The notes: a model not told the origin generated them from the letters alone. A stretch of DNA of 64,000 nt from Mesodorylaimus sp. YZB2_4 (GCA_030248295.1 JASANH010000882.1:372001-436000), one strand, 5' to 3'; counted from the first letter of the stretch, positions 1 through 12,250 are shown. Numbers and translations are program-made.

Positions 1-1432
1 GGCAGCACCGCCAACACCGGCAGCACCGCCAACGTTGCTCGAACCGGAGCCTGGACCAAATCCTTCACCAATGCCAGCTCCGCCACCTCCAATCGGAAAT
101 CCGCCGCCTCCGCCTGATCGCGATCGAGCTGGGCACTATAAAGGCCGAACTAACTATACGTAAACGCGTGTAATGCCTTGGCACTTACTGGACAGTATTG
201 AGCATCTGGACCAGGACCTCCTGGGGGACCAGCTGGGCCGGCCGCGCCTGAAATAACATTTTGCTTTTAGTTGGATTGTTCATTAGAATCTGCTTGACAG
301 GCTTGCCTTGGTCTCCTTGTTTCCCAGGTGGACCTTGTCCACCTGCCGTACCAGCGCCGCCGCCTTCGCCAGGAGCGCCATCCTTGCCATTGGGACCTTT
401 GTCTCCTGGTGGTCCCTGGGGTCCTGGCTGACCTTTTTCTCCTTTCTTCCCACGAATTTGGGTTGTTGGCGCGCCAGGTTGCCCTTTGGGTCCTACACGG
501 AAGATGGAATGTTGCGTTCAGAGAAGAGGTTAAACTTGTCGGATTCTTACCAGGCTTTCCATCAGGGCCTGGGCCACCTGGAGGTCCCATCTCGCCAGGA
601 GATCCGGGTTGACCATCGCGTCCTGGCATACCAGGCTGGCCGTCAGCACCCTTCATACCTTGCGGGCCTACATAGAAATCCAAGTTTTATAAGGTCGGCA
701 TCGAATTTAGTAAGGTGCTAATATGACCCACCTGGAGTGCCCGGGGATCCTGGTGGGCCGGGTGGACCGGGCGGGCAAGTCGAGCAAGCCGTGCTAACAG
801 GTGGTGCCTTTCCTGGAGGAGCGTCTTGACCAGGAATGCCATCTTTGCCTGGGATACCGGGCTCGCCAGGCTCTCCGGGCTGGCCTTTAGGTCCTGCCGG
901 ACCAGGTGGGCATGTTCCTGAAAAAGAGGTCCTGCAATGCAGCCTCTGCGCAAATATCCACCACACGCGGTCCGTACCTTGAGTATTGCACTGACACACT
1001 TCCGGTGGTGGACGCGGTGGTTGAGTAGGAGGAGCTGGGGTCACGACTCCAGGAGGCCCTGTCGGCACACTGCCGCCTGGAATGTATCCACCAGGTGTAG
1101 GATATCCCTCACCCCCTGGCGTTGGTGGCGGAGGCGAAGGAATGTTGGTTGGTGGACCATAAGCTTGACGTCGAGACCGGCCGTTTGACATCACCATCAT
1201 CTCCGCCCACAGATCATTGGAGCTTGTCTACACGAGAACTCTGCTCTGGCACAATGCCCACATGGCTTATCACTCCTACCTTGAACTCCTCCATTTCCAA
1301 ATCCAGCTCGCTCCAGATACTTTGTACTTCGCTGTAGATCATGGGTACAGCGATGAAGCATATCAGCAGCGTAAAGACGCTGAACGCAGTTGCGCATGCA
1401 GTGGCCACACGAACTCCAAATACGGTAGCCAT
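1..1432 (-). CDS. Nematode cuticle collagen, 7 exons, 3' end off window
   Basis: Structural collagen of the cuticle, secreted after trimerisation. Exons by splice signals: 1432-1280, 1227-978, 917-732, 667-551, 492-307, 247-189 and 135 to beyond base 1. Phases agree at every junction. The start is the ATG at 1432 ([10 protein letters not shown]). Residues 1-50 form the nematode collagen N-terminal domain, with one hydrophobic helix around residues 10-33 and an acidic stretch ending DLEMEEFK. After it comes a basic NGRSRRQ stretch that could be a furin-type cleavage site (inference), then a Pro-rich linker, a CQC cysteine cluster, and interrupted Gly-X-Y blocks bounded by short Cys motifs ([14 protein letters not shown]). 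Exon 7 begins with the second half of YCPCPARS, the usual C-terminal cysteine motif, then a Gly-rich tail runs off the edge. The intron at 306-248 appears to use a GC donor. The family is certain; which member it is cannot be said. Confidence 0.93.
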
Positions 1433-3850
1433 TTCCACGCCAGATTTCGAGCAGAATGACGATCACATTGCCTCGCCATTTATATACTGTTCAACGGGTG
1501 GCGGAAGAGGACGTTACAAGAAGGTCAGCATGTCAGTGGGTTTGTGTCAGAAAAGAAAAAGAACAAACAAATCGTACTCATCCCGTTTAGGCGTGGAAAT
1601 GAGATCACCTCAACAAGAGAATACCCCACCAAAATTCTGTACCATCCATTTTTGAACACCCAAATACGCGCATCTGTGTTCACCCTTCCCACCAGGTCGC
1701 CCTTATTCTCATTTCTGCGTAACAGGAAAAGGAAGAAAATTTCATGCACGAATAATGGAAATGGGTGAGCACGATGCAGGAAAATAAGACATTCGCGACT
1801 GTGGGGGGGGGGGGGGTGATCGTCCAATAGATTTGCAATGCCCCATTCGAATGTCCGAATGTAGAATGATGACTTACATGCCTCTCATAGATTGACAGAT
1901 GATAAAGTTGCGAGATGTAATTGAGATAACCAAGTGGGTCTTGGATAAACTGCATTTGGGAAAGTGGTTTTCTTCTCCAGTTCTAATTGTAATGTAAAAG
2001 AAGGGTTGAAAGCCAGGGTGAGGGGACACGGCTCGTGCATGAAGCTCAAAGAAAAAGGCCACAAGATAGTGAGAGGAGAGGATAAAAGTATTTGAGGGGA
2101 CATTTTCAGTGCATCGTATCGAAGAATACTATTTCCTTCTCCAAATGTGTGGACGCCCCGTCCCGCCTGAAGGAACTCTTCCAGCGAAAGAAACACCTGT
2201 CTGAACCGTGTTTCTTCTCTCTCACAGAAAAATCAGCCCTTTTCTGGTCATCTATCAGTAACATAAACCTGTGTACAGTATGTTGGGGGGGGGGAGGACA
2301 AGGCATTGATATACACCTTTTCTAAGGGATTGGAGAGGGTCAGTGGGAAGACCGTTTGACGGGGGCCAAAAGCGAAAGTTTTTACCGAGATCTAAAAATC
2401 TTGGCAGCGACTCTAGAAGAATAAGGTCAGCTCCAGGATCCACCATTTTAGTGATGTGCGATATAAAGGGCACCCAATTGTTTGCAATAGATCGTCGTGC
2501 GCACGGACTGTGCCATGGCAATGCCATGGGAATGTACGGTATATGTTCCTCCGTGAAAAATCACTTTGAAAGGGATGGGTCGTAATCCCACTCCTGATCC
2601 TGATCCCGACATTGAGGCATCGGGATTTGCATTATGATATGCATAGGCATGCTACACTCTGATCCATCATATCTGCGATGAAGCAGTAGCGATGAAGAGG
2701 CAGTAGCAACATCAGCTTAAATCGATAATGATAGCAGCACTGATTTTACTTTAGGCTGACCATGCTGGACATGTATCGAAACTGCGAATGTACTCAGCAT
2801 GTGTCGGTGTCAGCATATATATAATGACTGAAAATCAACCTAATAAAAACCTGGATGACTGAGGTTTGCTTTAGTGAGAGAAATAGGCTCATAGGCAAAT
2901 GACAGAAAAATGCAAAAGATCCTGATCCCGATCGGGATTGCCCTGATCCCGACCTATTCCTAGTTTCAAATAGGTGAGGGGTAGGCCTGTATGTGAACAT
3001 TTGACAACGAAGTCAACAGGACGAAAAGCTTGGATTAGCTTGGTCTCGAATTTGTTTATGTATACTGGACACCTACTGGAATTTTAAAAAAGAGATCTCG
3101 CCATTTCTGGCTGTAAAAAAATTGTGCAAGTGAAATGCTAACTACAGTACCAAGACCAAGCAACATCGGCCTCATTAGCAGACAGCTGATATGGATCCGA
3201 CAGACATGCCTTATGTGGGAGTCGAAGAACTACAGTTCCAAAAGCTTTTACAACATCTCGCACTGGCAAGCATCCCGCTATGTCCCGATACAAGTGTGCG
3301 GCGCCCAGAAAGGTCTAAACATATTGGTCAGAGTACTCATGCCGAAAAGAAGAGGACGCAGTGCCAAAGTGGGTCTTGCTTGGCATCAACCGATGTTCGT
3401 TTCGCCCTCTTCCTCTTTTTGAGTGAGTAAATTTTTTAAACTTTAGCAAGACATCTCACATTGACAGTTCAACATCAGCATCAGACGGAACAGCCGGCGA
3501 GGCGACGTGGCGACACGGCTAACGTAACAAAATTTACACTAGATGACCAGTTATTTCTCACTGGCTGGGACACGATTTTTTGTATTATTTGCTTGCAATA
3601 TTCCCTGCCTTTCAGTACACTGATGCATAGTATAAGTAAAATTATTTTAAACTAAAGTACGGCTTGAAAGTAGCGAAATACGCGGTAAAAATGATTTTTC
3701 ACAAGTTTTAGCAAGTGAGATATACTGCATTAACCACGCTTGCAGACTTTTCCTTCCATTCGGATTTTCCTTCATCATTTCTTCGTACAATGGAAATAAA
3801 CATGTTCAAAAAGCATTATTTGTAAAAATTATCGTCCAAATTTCTTAATA
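1433..3850. other. Intergenic stretch with repeats, no convincing gene
   Basis: The 2.4 kb between the divergent collagen and VPS54 genes should hold both promoters. It contains a G run at 1802-1816 and a shorter one near 2285. Two clusters of CCTGATCC/GATCCCGA words at about 2587-2625 and 2918-2962 may mark the ends of a roughly 370 bp repeat. A short open frame from ATG 3191 (MDPTDMPYVGVEELQFQ) to 3430 has plausible composition but no recognisable domain and no clear splice partner. It is not part of the VPS54 model. Confidence 0.4.
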
Positions 3851-6800
3851 ATGGCAGCAGCGATCGGAAAAAGTGCAAAATTTCCTTCCTCATCTTCAAT
3901 GCCGTCCATTTTCTGGCAGTCCTGTCTTTATTGTCCAGCATCGAGTAATCGAACTTCATTCCGATCTCCGCAAGAATTCGCGGATCATTTGAGACATTTC
4001 CATTGCGTCAAGGAAGGTGGCTCCTATGTTTGCAAGTAGGTTTTATATGCTGGTGTATTTTTCGTTTCATTAGCGATTTTACGAGTGCCAGTTATTTTGT
4101 CTGACAAGAAATACGATCATTGTTTGCAGATACGGTCCGCATAACGTCTGTTTGACCTTACCTCTGGAAGGCGTAGCTGATCGCGATTATGTTGAACATG
4201 TTCGAAAAGTACATATCGGCGGTAAGAATTCAGTAGAGCGCCTTTTTAAGTCGTATTTTCTGTTTGACAATTAATTTTTTCAGGCTACCACAATACTTCC
4301 GACGATGGATCGAGTTCGGGCGCAGAATCGAAGGAGCAACGTGTCGAAAAACCGTCGTGGACATTGTATTCGTGTACTCAAAATTTGCCATCCATTTTGA
4401 ATGATCCTCGAAAAACTCGAAGGGAAACTGCCGCTTTTTTTACTCGACATTGGGGCGAATGGTTTGTGGAAAAAACGGATATAACACCATCGACGGTAAT
4501 ACCGAAGGTGACTGCAGCCAATTTCGAGGTTTATTCAAACACGATTGGAAAAGTAATCGAATTTGCTGGGTTTTGAAATAATATGGTTTAACTTTTTCTC
4601 ATTTTAGCGTTATCGTCAATTGAAAAAAGAAGAAAGACGTCTTTTATCGTCGAGGCGATCTAGAGACTCGACAACAGGTTTGTCGGATCAAAAAAGTGGA
4701 AGCGGGCAAGAAAAAGAACAAATTCCTAATGTAATTGGGATCATTTCACCATTTCAAGTTTTCTAACGGCAAGTTTATTCGTTTTCAGATGTTTTTCTCC
4801 CCAAAATTTTCTTTGGATGATCCACATTATTTCTGTTCCTTATTCTCAAATGAGAACACGCAAAGTACTTCGGTGGCGATGCCTGATATTCAAAGACATA
4901 CATCTACTCCGGTGGACACACCAAAACTGAGACCGAGTAAATTAATGCTAGAAAAAGTAAATTATTTTTGTTCTTTTCTACGGTACTTTCTTTAAAGAAT
5001 CTTTTTTTCATGCCTTTTATGGGTACTTTGGCTTGGGTGAACGTAATGAGCATTAGCTTCCCTTCAAAAAGACCGTTTTTCGTTTTAGCTAACTCATTAT
5101 TTGGATATTGTCGAAATCGATATCGCTCGTCAGGTGGCTGCGCGATCGTCCTCATTTTTCGATGCGATGACTTCGCACGATGAATTGCAACAAGAATTGC
5201 AACAGACCAAGTCTTCCGTACAAGTCCTACGTGGTCGTATGTTACGCTTAGATCAAACGTTGGCCATAAGACCATTGAGGTTGCTACGGTTGAAGAAAAG
5301 TCGAGCGAATTGTGAAGATGCTTTGAAGAAGGTGAAAAAACTTGATTTTTATGGTTTCATTTGTTTGTCAATTTTGTTGTTTTAGCTGGAATTGATGGCA
5401 ACAGTTCGACAGACGCAATCGATGGTACAAACCTTGTTGAATTCGTCGGATTATTTGGGCGCTTTAGAATTAATCTCGACGACTCAGGCTGTGCTGAGCG
5501 AGGAGTTGGCTAATATCATATGTTTTCGGTAAGTGTAAACGATCGGTGGTGTCTGCTACATAGCTCAGTTCGGTAGATCCAACCTGGGAGTTGAAGACCC
5601 TCTTAAATTGTGAGGGAATCGCGTGACAGTCAGTGGGGGGGCCAAGCTGGTTAGTATGACGGGACTCAGCAATGGGTTGTAACGTTATCTGTCAAGATAA
5701 GGCAGTTGAAACATGCACGCCTTCTTGGTCGTCAGCATGCATTTGATCGTGAGATAGTACAGATCGAGGCTGCTTCCACTAGAAAACCCCCTAATTGTGC
5801 CGAGATGCGTCAATGCTAATCTCGCTGTTCGATTATCCGACTTTAACAATCTGAGGAATTCATGCACTTGCACGCAATGCCTGCGAAGCCTTTACCGATT
5901 CCGGATATATACCTATGCAAACTTTGCATGTTTCGTATTTCAGACATCTTAGCACGCAGTTAAATGAGCTGGAGGCCCTGATTAGTAAAATGCTACAAGA
6001 GGAATTTGTCAAGTTTGTGAAATTAGAATTGACGAAACCTATTTTGAACGAAACACAGCTGGTCGTCGATGAGGTACTGCTGTTTGTTTGTTGAACAAAT
6101 CAGTTGAAAATTTTTAATATTTTGTGGAATAGGTGCAATTAACTTCGTTGATTCTTGGTTTACTTCGAGTTCGAGAATTTCGATTTTTCGTCGTTCTAAA
6201 AGAAGAAATCTCAACGGCTATAAAAAATTTAGTACGAGATGTAAGTTAATGGATTTGTTCGAAGTTGATATTGTGGTCTGATAATGAAGGTGATTTGTTC
6301 ATTGTAGTGTATTCGAGAATATGTTAGTGGAAGCGAAATAGATGCAAGCGAAGGGTGAGTAGACTGATTTGAGGGTGGGGTCATATATGGGTATGCACAC
6401 TCTTTAATGGTGATTAAGTGTCGCAGTGATTAGTAATGCGCACGAAAAGCTGGTTAGTGTTTGGTGCACTACTGTGAGCAGTCATAGGAGCGCGGGTTCG
6501 AGTCCCTGTTAGGGCTCATGTTTTTTTTACCTCGAAGCAGTTTCTTTGTAGATGTGGGTTTGGGACATTAGTTCGCGTGCAGATATCCTGAAAAGAACAT
6601 ACCCTTTTGCTTTTGCAGGAGTTTAGCTGATCAAATGCGGAAACTAGATTTTGACTTATGGCTGCAATTAATGGAATCGTTGATCAATCAGTTGGTTCTG
6701 TTTTGTCGCAAAGTGCAGGTAATGATGGGTTAGCTGAAGGGTGTGTGCACCAAGCAAAGCCACTAGGAGAAGAAAACTCATTCCTCTGCTTGGATTTATA

Positions 6801-9800
6801 CAATATGGGGAGGTATCGAGACCGCGTAGGTCTCGATCCCTCCCCATAGAGTAGTAAGTCAGGAGGTCTCAGGTTTGAACCCTGGTTGCCCGATTTCTTC
6901 CCTGATCGTAAGTTGTAAAGCTGATTGCCGGATCCACCGATCTGATCCGCGGTCAGGATCGGCCGGATCGGATCAGGATTGGGCTGATCCGCTTCAAAAA
7001 CTAAAAGGTTGATGGGGATGACGTATTTGGCAGTGCGTGCTCATCAACCTTCTGTTTCCTCGCTGCCACTCTCTGTCAGACCGCTCCAAAGTACATACGT
7101 AAGCAGCCCCTAAAGCTGGATTTTAGATGCTAATTTGAGCGGAAAATCGTGATTTCTCATTGTAGTATGCTACACCATATCATTTTCCAGCAGATAAAGC
7201 GCGAAAAATTTTAGTTCCCAATCCAACAGTCGGATCAGCAGATCGAGAACTGAATCTATCCCTGCTGGATTGGTCGATGCTTGGCTGATTGTGAGTCGTG
7301 CACATTAGTTTAAGATCAGTCTAGTTTTAAGGCTTAGAGCATATAAACAGAGGAGAACCAGTCTTTGAGGTTCTATAGATGAGGGTTTGAGGCTCACATC
7401 AACTTAGCCCTTCCGCCAAAAGAACTTTCAGTGATTCCTAAAAATTTGCGGTCATATATATACTGACAATAGTTTCACTTCCTTCAGCTTATCAATGGAA
7501 TCTTGTCAGACGTCCTGGATATCACTGCTCGACGACGTCGTCCGCCGTGTTCGTCCTCGTTCGCCGCCGAGGATCAGATTGGCCAGTATGATGGCAGTTA
7601 TGCAGAAGGAGAGTGCCAAGCGGAATTGCCAGTTACAGAACATTTGCTATCGCCAGTCGTGTGAGTACTGTCTTCTCGTTGTTCATGATGGCTGGTTATA
7701 GGGCTGTTGGTTTCGCGTTTATGCTTCCCTGGATCGACTGTCGAGTGCTTTCTCTAGCTGCTAAAATTGCAGTGGCTGGTGTAACCTCGTGCCTGGTAGG
7801 CCATGGCGAGTGAGAGAGAGTGATCGATAGTCTTCCATGGCTGGGAGACGTCAACCCATCGGGTTGATGTTTCAATCGTAGGTATAGTCAGTTGCAAGAC
7901 TTACCTGGTCCAGTCGGAGTTTTTGCCCCATCGACTTCAGTCAGCCACCTCCTTCCTACGCCTACCAGCCTGGACTGGCTTCACTGGAATTATCCTGAGG
8001 CCCTATTCCAGAAAGTTTGCTGGAAAGTAGTGGCATGAAAGGAAAATTCCAGTGATGAGTGAGGTAACTGATTTGTGACTGTAGATGTTTCAGTAATAGC
8101 AAACGCAGCCCTCTCACTAGAATCCAGTCACTTAACTGTAAAATCTCGCTGGGAAACGCTTCTGGAGTACAGCCTCTGAGAATATTACGTTCTGAATGTT
8201 TCTGATGCTGTGCTACTTACTATTAGAGCTTGGATTTGCTTTAGCTGTTTGGGGCTGCAGGGTCATCCCTGGAGTTCTGGTCGTATCATGTTTTTCTGAC
8301 GCCTGGATTTTACTTTCAGATCTTACGAATTTTTTGATGTAACAATCAGTGACGCTGATGACAAAAATCTCCGTGAAAACTTATCCGATATTGTTCCTCA
8401 AACATGCACTTCGGCCCAAGAACGATGCGTTCGAGTAATGAATGCCCGAGCGAAAGATTCATTTCTGGAAAAATTGACGGTGGAAGAATTCTTGCGTCTT
8501 TCTCGAGCTGTTGAATACTTCATTTCGGAATGCGAATCATTAAGCGATGGTCGAAAAATTTATGCAATGCGATCGTGTTTGCAGACATACGCGTCGAAAT
8601 TGGCTCATCGATTCCATGAAGATCGGAAAATGAAATTGGGCAATGTGTTGGATACAGAAAATTGGAAGCGCGCTGATGTGCCAGCATTATTCCAAGAATT
8701 GGTCGACCAGTGGGCAAAAACTGGATTGTTCTACGATGTGACGCCGAGTGATCAATTAAAATTGAGACCACCACAATCGCATCTTGTCGTGGATGGGGAG
8801 AAATTTGTGGTTGTAGGGTAAGCGACGCAGATTTATGAGATTAGGAGGAGCGAAGTGGACAGTGTGGTTTTCTTTCACTTCCAAAGCGTTGAGTACCGCC
8901 CAGCATATGTATTGCTGAAAAAACTGGTAATTAGCTTTGGTAAATTAAAAATTCATAGAACCTATTTATTACTTGGAAGCACTGGTTTTCCAGGTTTTTG
9001 TTGGTTCATGATGATAAGATTGCAATTTTAGGACTGCACTGCTTTTGTTGCAAACGATGGCTCAATATTGTCAATTCGTGGATCAGATGCCTTCTCTTAG
9101 TGCAGATTTATTATCTCGATTAGTGGAAGTTTTGAAAAATTTTAATTCGAGGACGTGTCAATTGATTTTGGGCGCTGGGGCATTGCAGTTGGTGGGATTG
9201 AAAACGATTAGCGCTAAGAACTTGGGTAAATGATTTGTTCCATCGATCTACTTGCGGGATAGTAAAATTTTATATTTTAGCCTTAGCGTTACGCTGCCTA
9301 CAATTGATTATCTTATTTATTCCAATCGCTCAAAAGCATTTCGATAGTCACTTGCCTTCGTCGCAGTCGCAAATGACGAGGCATTTGGCGCAAGTCTTGA
9401 AGGTAAATGAATTGACATTTGATGCACTTGGATGCAGATTTATGTTTTTAGGACTACGAAAATCACGTAGATGAAATTTTTAGTCAAATGCTTAATTTAG
9501 TCGAGAATCAGTTCGTAGTATGTTTGAGGAAATGGGAAGTGAAACCGCCTTCGCCATCGCCTTGCTTTCAACAAGTTGTGAAAGTAATGAAACGATTTCA
9601 CGACGGCATCGGCGACATACTGCCTTCTGGTCAACTGCAGAAACTGTTTCTACGACTGCACGATAAATTCAAAACACTGCTGCGTCAGGAATTGAAACAA
9701 TTGAGGATCGGACCGCAGGACGGCTCGCTGTATATGCTCGTATGTTCGGAATACAGCTATTATATGGAGAATTTGAAATCGTTGCCTTGCTGCGCCTCTG

Positions 9801-9841
9801 TGGACGACAGCCTTCAAGATGTGTTAGCTGGCCGTGATTGA
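3851..9841 (+). CDS. vps54: VPS54, GARP/EARP tethering complex subunit
   Basis: Subunit of the tethering complexes that capture endosome-derived vesicles at the trans-Golgi (GARP) or recycling endosomes (EARP). Sixteen exons: 3851-4035, 4130-4221, 4284-4552, 4608-4730, 4789-4956, 5089-5331, 5386-5528, 5944-6073, 6133-6240, 6308-6354, 6619-6718, 7488-7660, 8320-8817, 9032-9225, 9281-9402 and 9452-9841. They total 2985 nt, a clean 994-codon frame close to vertebrate VPS54. The N-terminus has a CxxC...HxxxH zinc-finger-like segment followed by EGGSYVCKYGP. Next come the conserved LPSILNDPR block with FFTRHWGEWFVE, the coiled-coil core with HYLDIVEIDIARQV and LMATVRQTQ, then LADQMRKL, RAKDSFLEKL and FNSRTCQLILGAGALQLVGLKT. 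The C-terminal Vps54-type domain contains PSPCFQ and DILPSGQLQKLFLRLH. Most introns are short; those after exons 7, 11 and 12 hold repeats. The identification is by remembered family motifs and is strong. Confidence 0.95.
5550..5660 (+). repeat. tRNA-like A-box repeat in VPS54 intron 7
   Basis: Within the 415-bp intron after exon 7, the string TAGCTCAGTTCGG at 5561 fits a tRNA A box. About 30 bp later GAGTTGAAGACC resembles a weak B box. No cloverleaf can be drawn. This looks like a decayed tRNA-derived SINE, not a tRNA gene. Confidence 0.35.
6449..6528 (+). repeat. tRNA-derived SINE-like unit with T8 terminator
   Basis: In VPS54 intron 10, GGTTCGAGTCC at 6495-6505 is a perfect RNA polymerase III B box. 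TGGTTAGTGTTTGG at 6451 fits an A box about 40 bp upstream, and eight Ts at 6521-6528 would end a Pol III transcript. The acceptor and D arms do not pair, so a functional tRNA is unlikely. A SINE or tRNA pseudogene on the same strand as the host gene is the best reading. Confidence 0.5.
6719..7487. repeat. Repeat-filled VPS54 intron 11
   Basis: This 769-bp intron is much longer than its neighbours. It holds a 20-bp-arm hairpin at 6804-6848 (arm core GGTCTCGAT on one side, one mismatch, 5-nt loop). A B-box-like GGTTTGAACCC follows at 6872-6882, then a GATCCG/CGGATC word cluster at about 6928-6992 related in wording to the arrays near 35888 and 37412. The size difference is best explained by repeat insertions. 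Confidence 0.5.
7661..8319. other. VPS54 intron 12, no recognised content
   Basis: A 659-bp intron between exons ending at 7660 and starting at 8320. It contains a small palindrome CAACCCATCGGGTTG around 7852, but no open frame with recognisable domains and no clear repeat boundaries. Confidence 0.4.
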
Positions 9842-11997
9842 CGTTGATTTGCTTCAAATTTTTTCCACTTCACTGGCCCTGTGTCTTTCATATCAGCTAA
9901 ATTGAGTCGGTTGTGTGATAGCAAATTTTCCGCATAAGCTGTGTTCTGCAAACCGTGGGTCTTGGATTAAAAATTATGAGCTTGGTGGAAGGGGAAAAAG
10001 GATATCGAGTACGAATAAACCAGAATTTGGACGTGTTTTGTAATGTTTGAAATTAAGGGCACTCGCCTACAAATGATGGCGAAGACAGATGATTTCTAAG
10101 CAGTTCGATACAAGGCGGATATGGTCAAGCTCTATGAGCTGCTTGACTAATAAATGGGTCGCATGGAATTCTGCGCGTTCTCTGGGCGGGATGGCTCCCT
10201 CTGACATCGCGCGCCCCAGGGCGTCTGGCTGTGTTTGTCTCACCATGGACATTCGTGGGTAACTGCAACGTTTGTAGCGTACACAGCTGTTGCAATTTGT
10301 CTGACGTCTACTCTACCCACAAACCCCTACAGGCTCATTTTTATCCCTTCCCCTAACGCGATGGATCTACTGACGAAAAACACTAGTGGCTTATCTCTAG
10401 CAGATACAGAGAATGCCTGGAAATTGAGCTGAGAGCTGTAATTTGATATCTGATGCGAAACAATCCAGGTTTGACCCAATCCCAACCCATTCGCTAGTGA
10501 ACCCAAACCCAAGCCATAAAAACCTATATTTTTCGAAAACTTGACTAAAACCAAAAAACCACATTTGTTCAGTGAAGTATGTCAGTATGACGCACATTTT
10601 GGTTAAAACTATCATTCTTCACTAAACGACCTCAGGAAAAGCAATCTTATCGTTAGCACAGTGGCTTTACTCAAAAGTCTTTCTTGAGAGAGAAGTTACG
10701 AGGTTAGTGGGCTTCTCCCGGGCACATTTTGACAGTGCACAAAACCCTAAAACTTATCCCTAAAACCCTAAAACATACATTTTTGAGCAGCTGAGTGAGT
10801 CGTGCCCCGCTCGCATATTTTATCTACCTTCAGAAAGATCTCCAGAGAAACCAGAAGCAACTTATCTGGCAGATGATTAAGACTTGCGTGATCTCATCTG
10901 ACCACACTTTCAAATTCGATTTTTGGATTCCTTTAAAAACAGATTGTCAACCTGTGAAGTATTCTGCTCACATCTCATGGCCATTCCCTTTTCGAGCTGC
11001 ATGTTTCAAATGACACGACCCCGTCTTAGGGACCACTTTCACCAAGGCACTAACTGCACATCTTACAAGTCCTGTTCCTCGAACTAAGAAATGCTGGCCT
11101 ATAGCCATCATATTCACCCGCTAAAGGACGAAACGGCAGAAGTTCCAATAAAAAAGGGGCCTCCACGGCGTACGAACTTCCTTCGAAATCGTAGAAAATC
11201 GCTCACGCAAGTCTATGCTTTTTCTGAAAACTTGTGAGTTTATGTGTTATAACGTGGTCTGTACAACATATATTCAAGACCAAGCTCGGAAGTGAAAATA
11301 TATTTCCCCAAAAAAAGAAAAACCCCAGCCTGCAAATGAAAAGCATGATCATAGAATAAGTGCTTTCTAGCTAGTCTGTTATGGTCCCTCATGCTTAGTG
11401 CTATAGCGAGTGAAAGACAGAAAAGCGAGCAGGCGAATCCCATAAATGAAAAGGGCAGTAATGCCAAAGGAAAGCTGTGCAGAGACCAGTAACGGGTGCA
11501 TGACTCAGCTAGCTAAAGAAAACTGGGCCATACGTATGAGCCCTACAAAATGGCATCAGCCGCTCGTAGGCAGGCTGGCAACAGACACATTATGAACCAA
11601 GATCGCTTATAGTTCTTGTTAATAAGTCCTGTAAGATTCAGAATCGACGGCTTACTTTGGTGCAGCACGAGTCACTTGTGGACTTGTAACTGGGAGGGAA
11701 CCTGGCCCAGATGTAATTCGAAGTTATTACGCTAGTATTCATTTAGAATGTTTTCCAAAGTCATATGCGAGGGACAGAACGAGAACAACTCTCTGGGAAC
11801 ATATTCAAGGAGTATTTTTAGAAGGAAGACACTGTAATTAGGCATTCTAGTGCTTCCAGTGCGTGTGAGTCGACAAGAGATCAGGTCACAGCTCGATATC
11901 ATCTGCTGACAGACGATTTCTCAGTTCGTCACGGTGGGGCTGACATGTTGAGGTAGACTAACTTGGGACAATGGGCGCTGCCGTCCAGGTTATTCGA
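9842..11997. other. Intergenic region, no recognised gene
   Basis: VPS54 3' UTR, then about 2 kb without a gene. Three or four CCCTAAAA words lie near 10744-10772. A 61-codon minus-strand open frame at 10067-10252 has protein-like composition but no motif I know. The rest is AT-rich and featureless to my reading. Confidence 0.4.
10014..10019 (+). terminator. Likely VPS54 polyadenylation signal
   Basis: Canonical AATAAA 173 bp downstream of the VPS54 stop codon, the first such hexamer on this strand after the gene. The position suits a short nematode 3' UTR. Confidence 0.55.
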
Positions 11998-12003
11998 TCA
12001 TGG

Positions 12004-12250
12004 CAATTCTGCAAGTGTTTTTAATTCATCGTGCAATCGTAGAAGCAGTTTCTGCAGTTGACCAGAAGGCAGTATGTCGCCGATGCCGTCATGAAATCGT
12101 TTCGTTACTTTCACAACTTGTTGAAAGCAAGGCGATGGCGAAGGCCCCACATTCCATTTCCTCAGACAGATTTCAAATTGATTTTCGTCTAAATTAAGCA
12201 ATTGACTAAATATTTCATCAACGTGATTTTCGTTGCCCTAAAAAAATAAA
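12004..12250 (-). pseudogene. Inverted truncated copy of VPS54 last exon
   Basis: Reading the minus strand, a T-rich acceptor ending TTTTTTTAG is followed by ENHVDEIFSQ, PSPSPCFQQVVKV and RFHDGIGDILPSGQLQKL. These match the start of VPS54 exon 16 (9452 onward) closely in DNA, with scattered substitutions. The frame stays open through the copy, then leaves the VPS54 sequence after LKTL and stops at about 12000. Roughly 230 bp are shared and the remaining last-exon sequence is absent. The intronic acceptor is included, so this is a DNA-level duplication and inversion, not a processed copy. No other VPS54 exon is visible beside it. Confidence 0.85.

Noticed and set aside
267-1466. Several long open frames on both strands over the collagen exons
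   Set aside because: They are frame shadows of the Gly-X-Y coding sequence; the seven-exon model explains the region with consistent phases.
3191-3430. First exon of VPS54
   Set aside because: The VPS54 start at 3851 already has the expected zinc-finger-like N-terminus; no acceptor just upstream of 3851 links the two.
10742-10776. CCCTAAAA repeats as interstitial telomere
   Set aside because: Only three or four interrupted copies, and the unit is not the usual nematode telomere repeat; chance or a short satellite is more likely.
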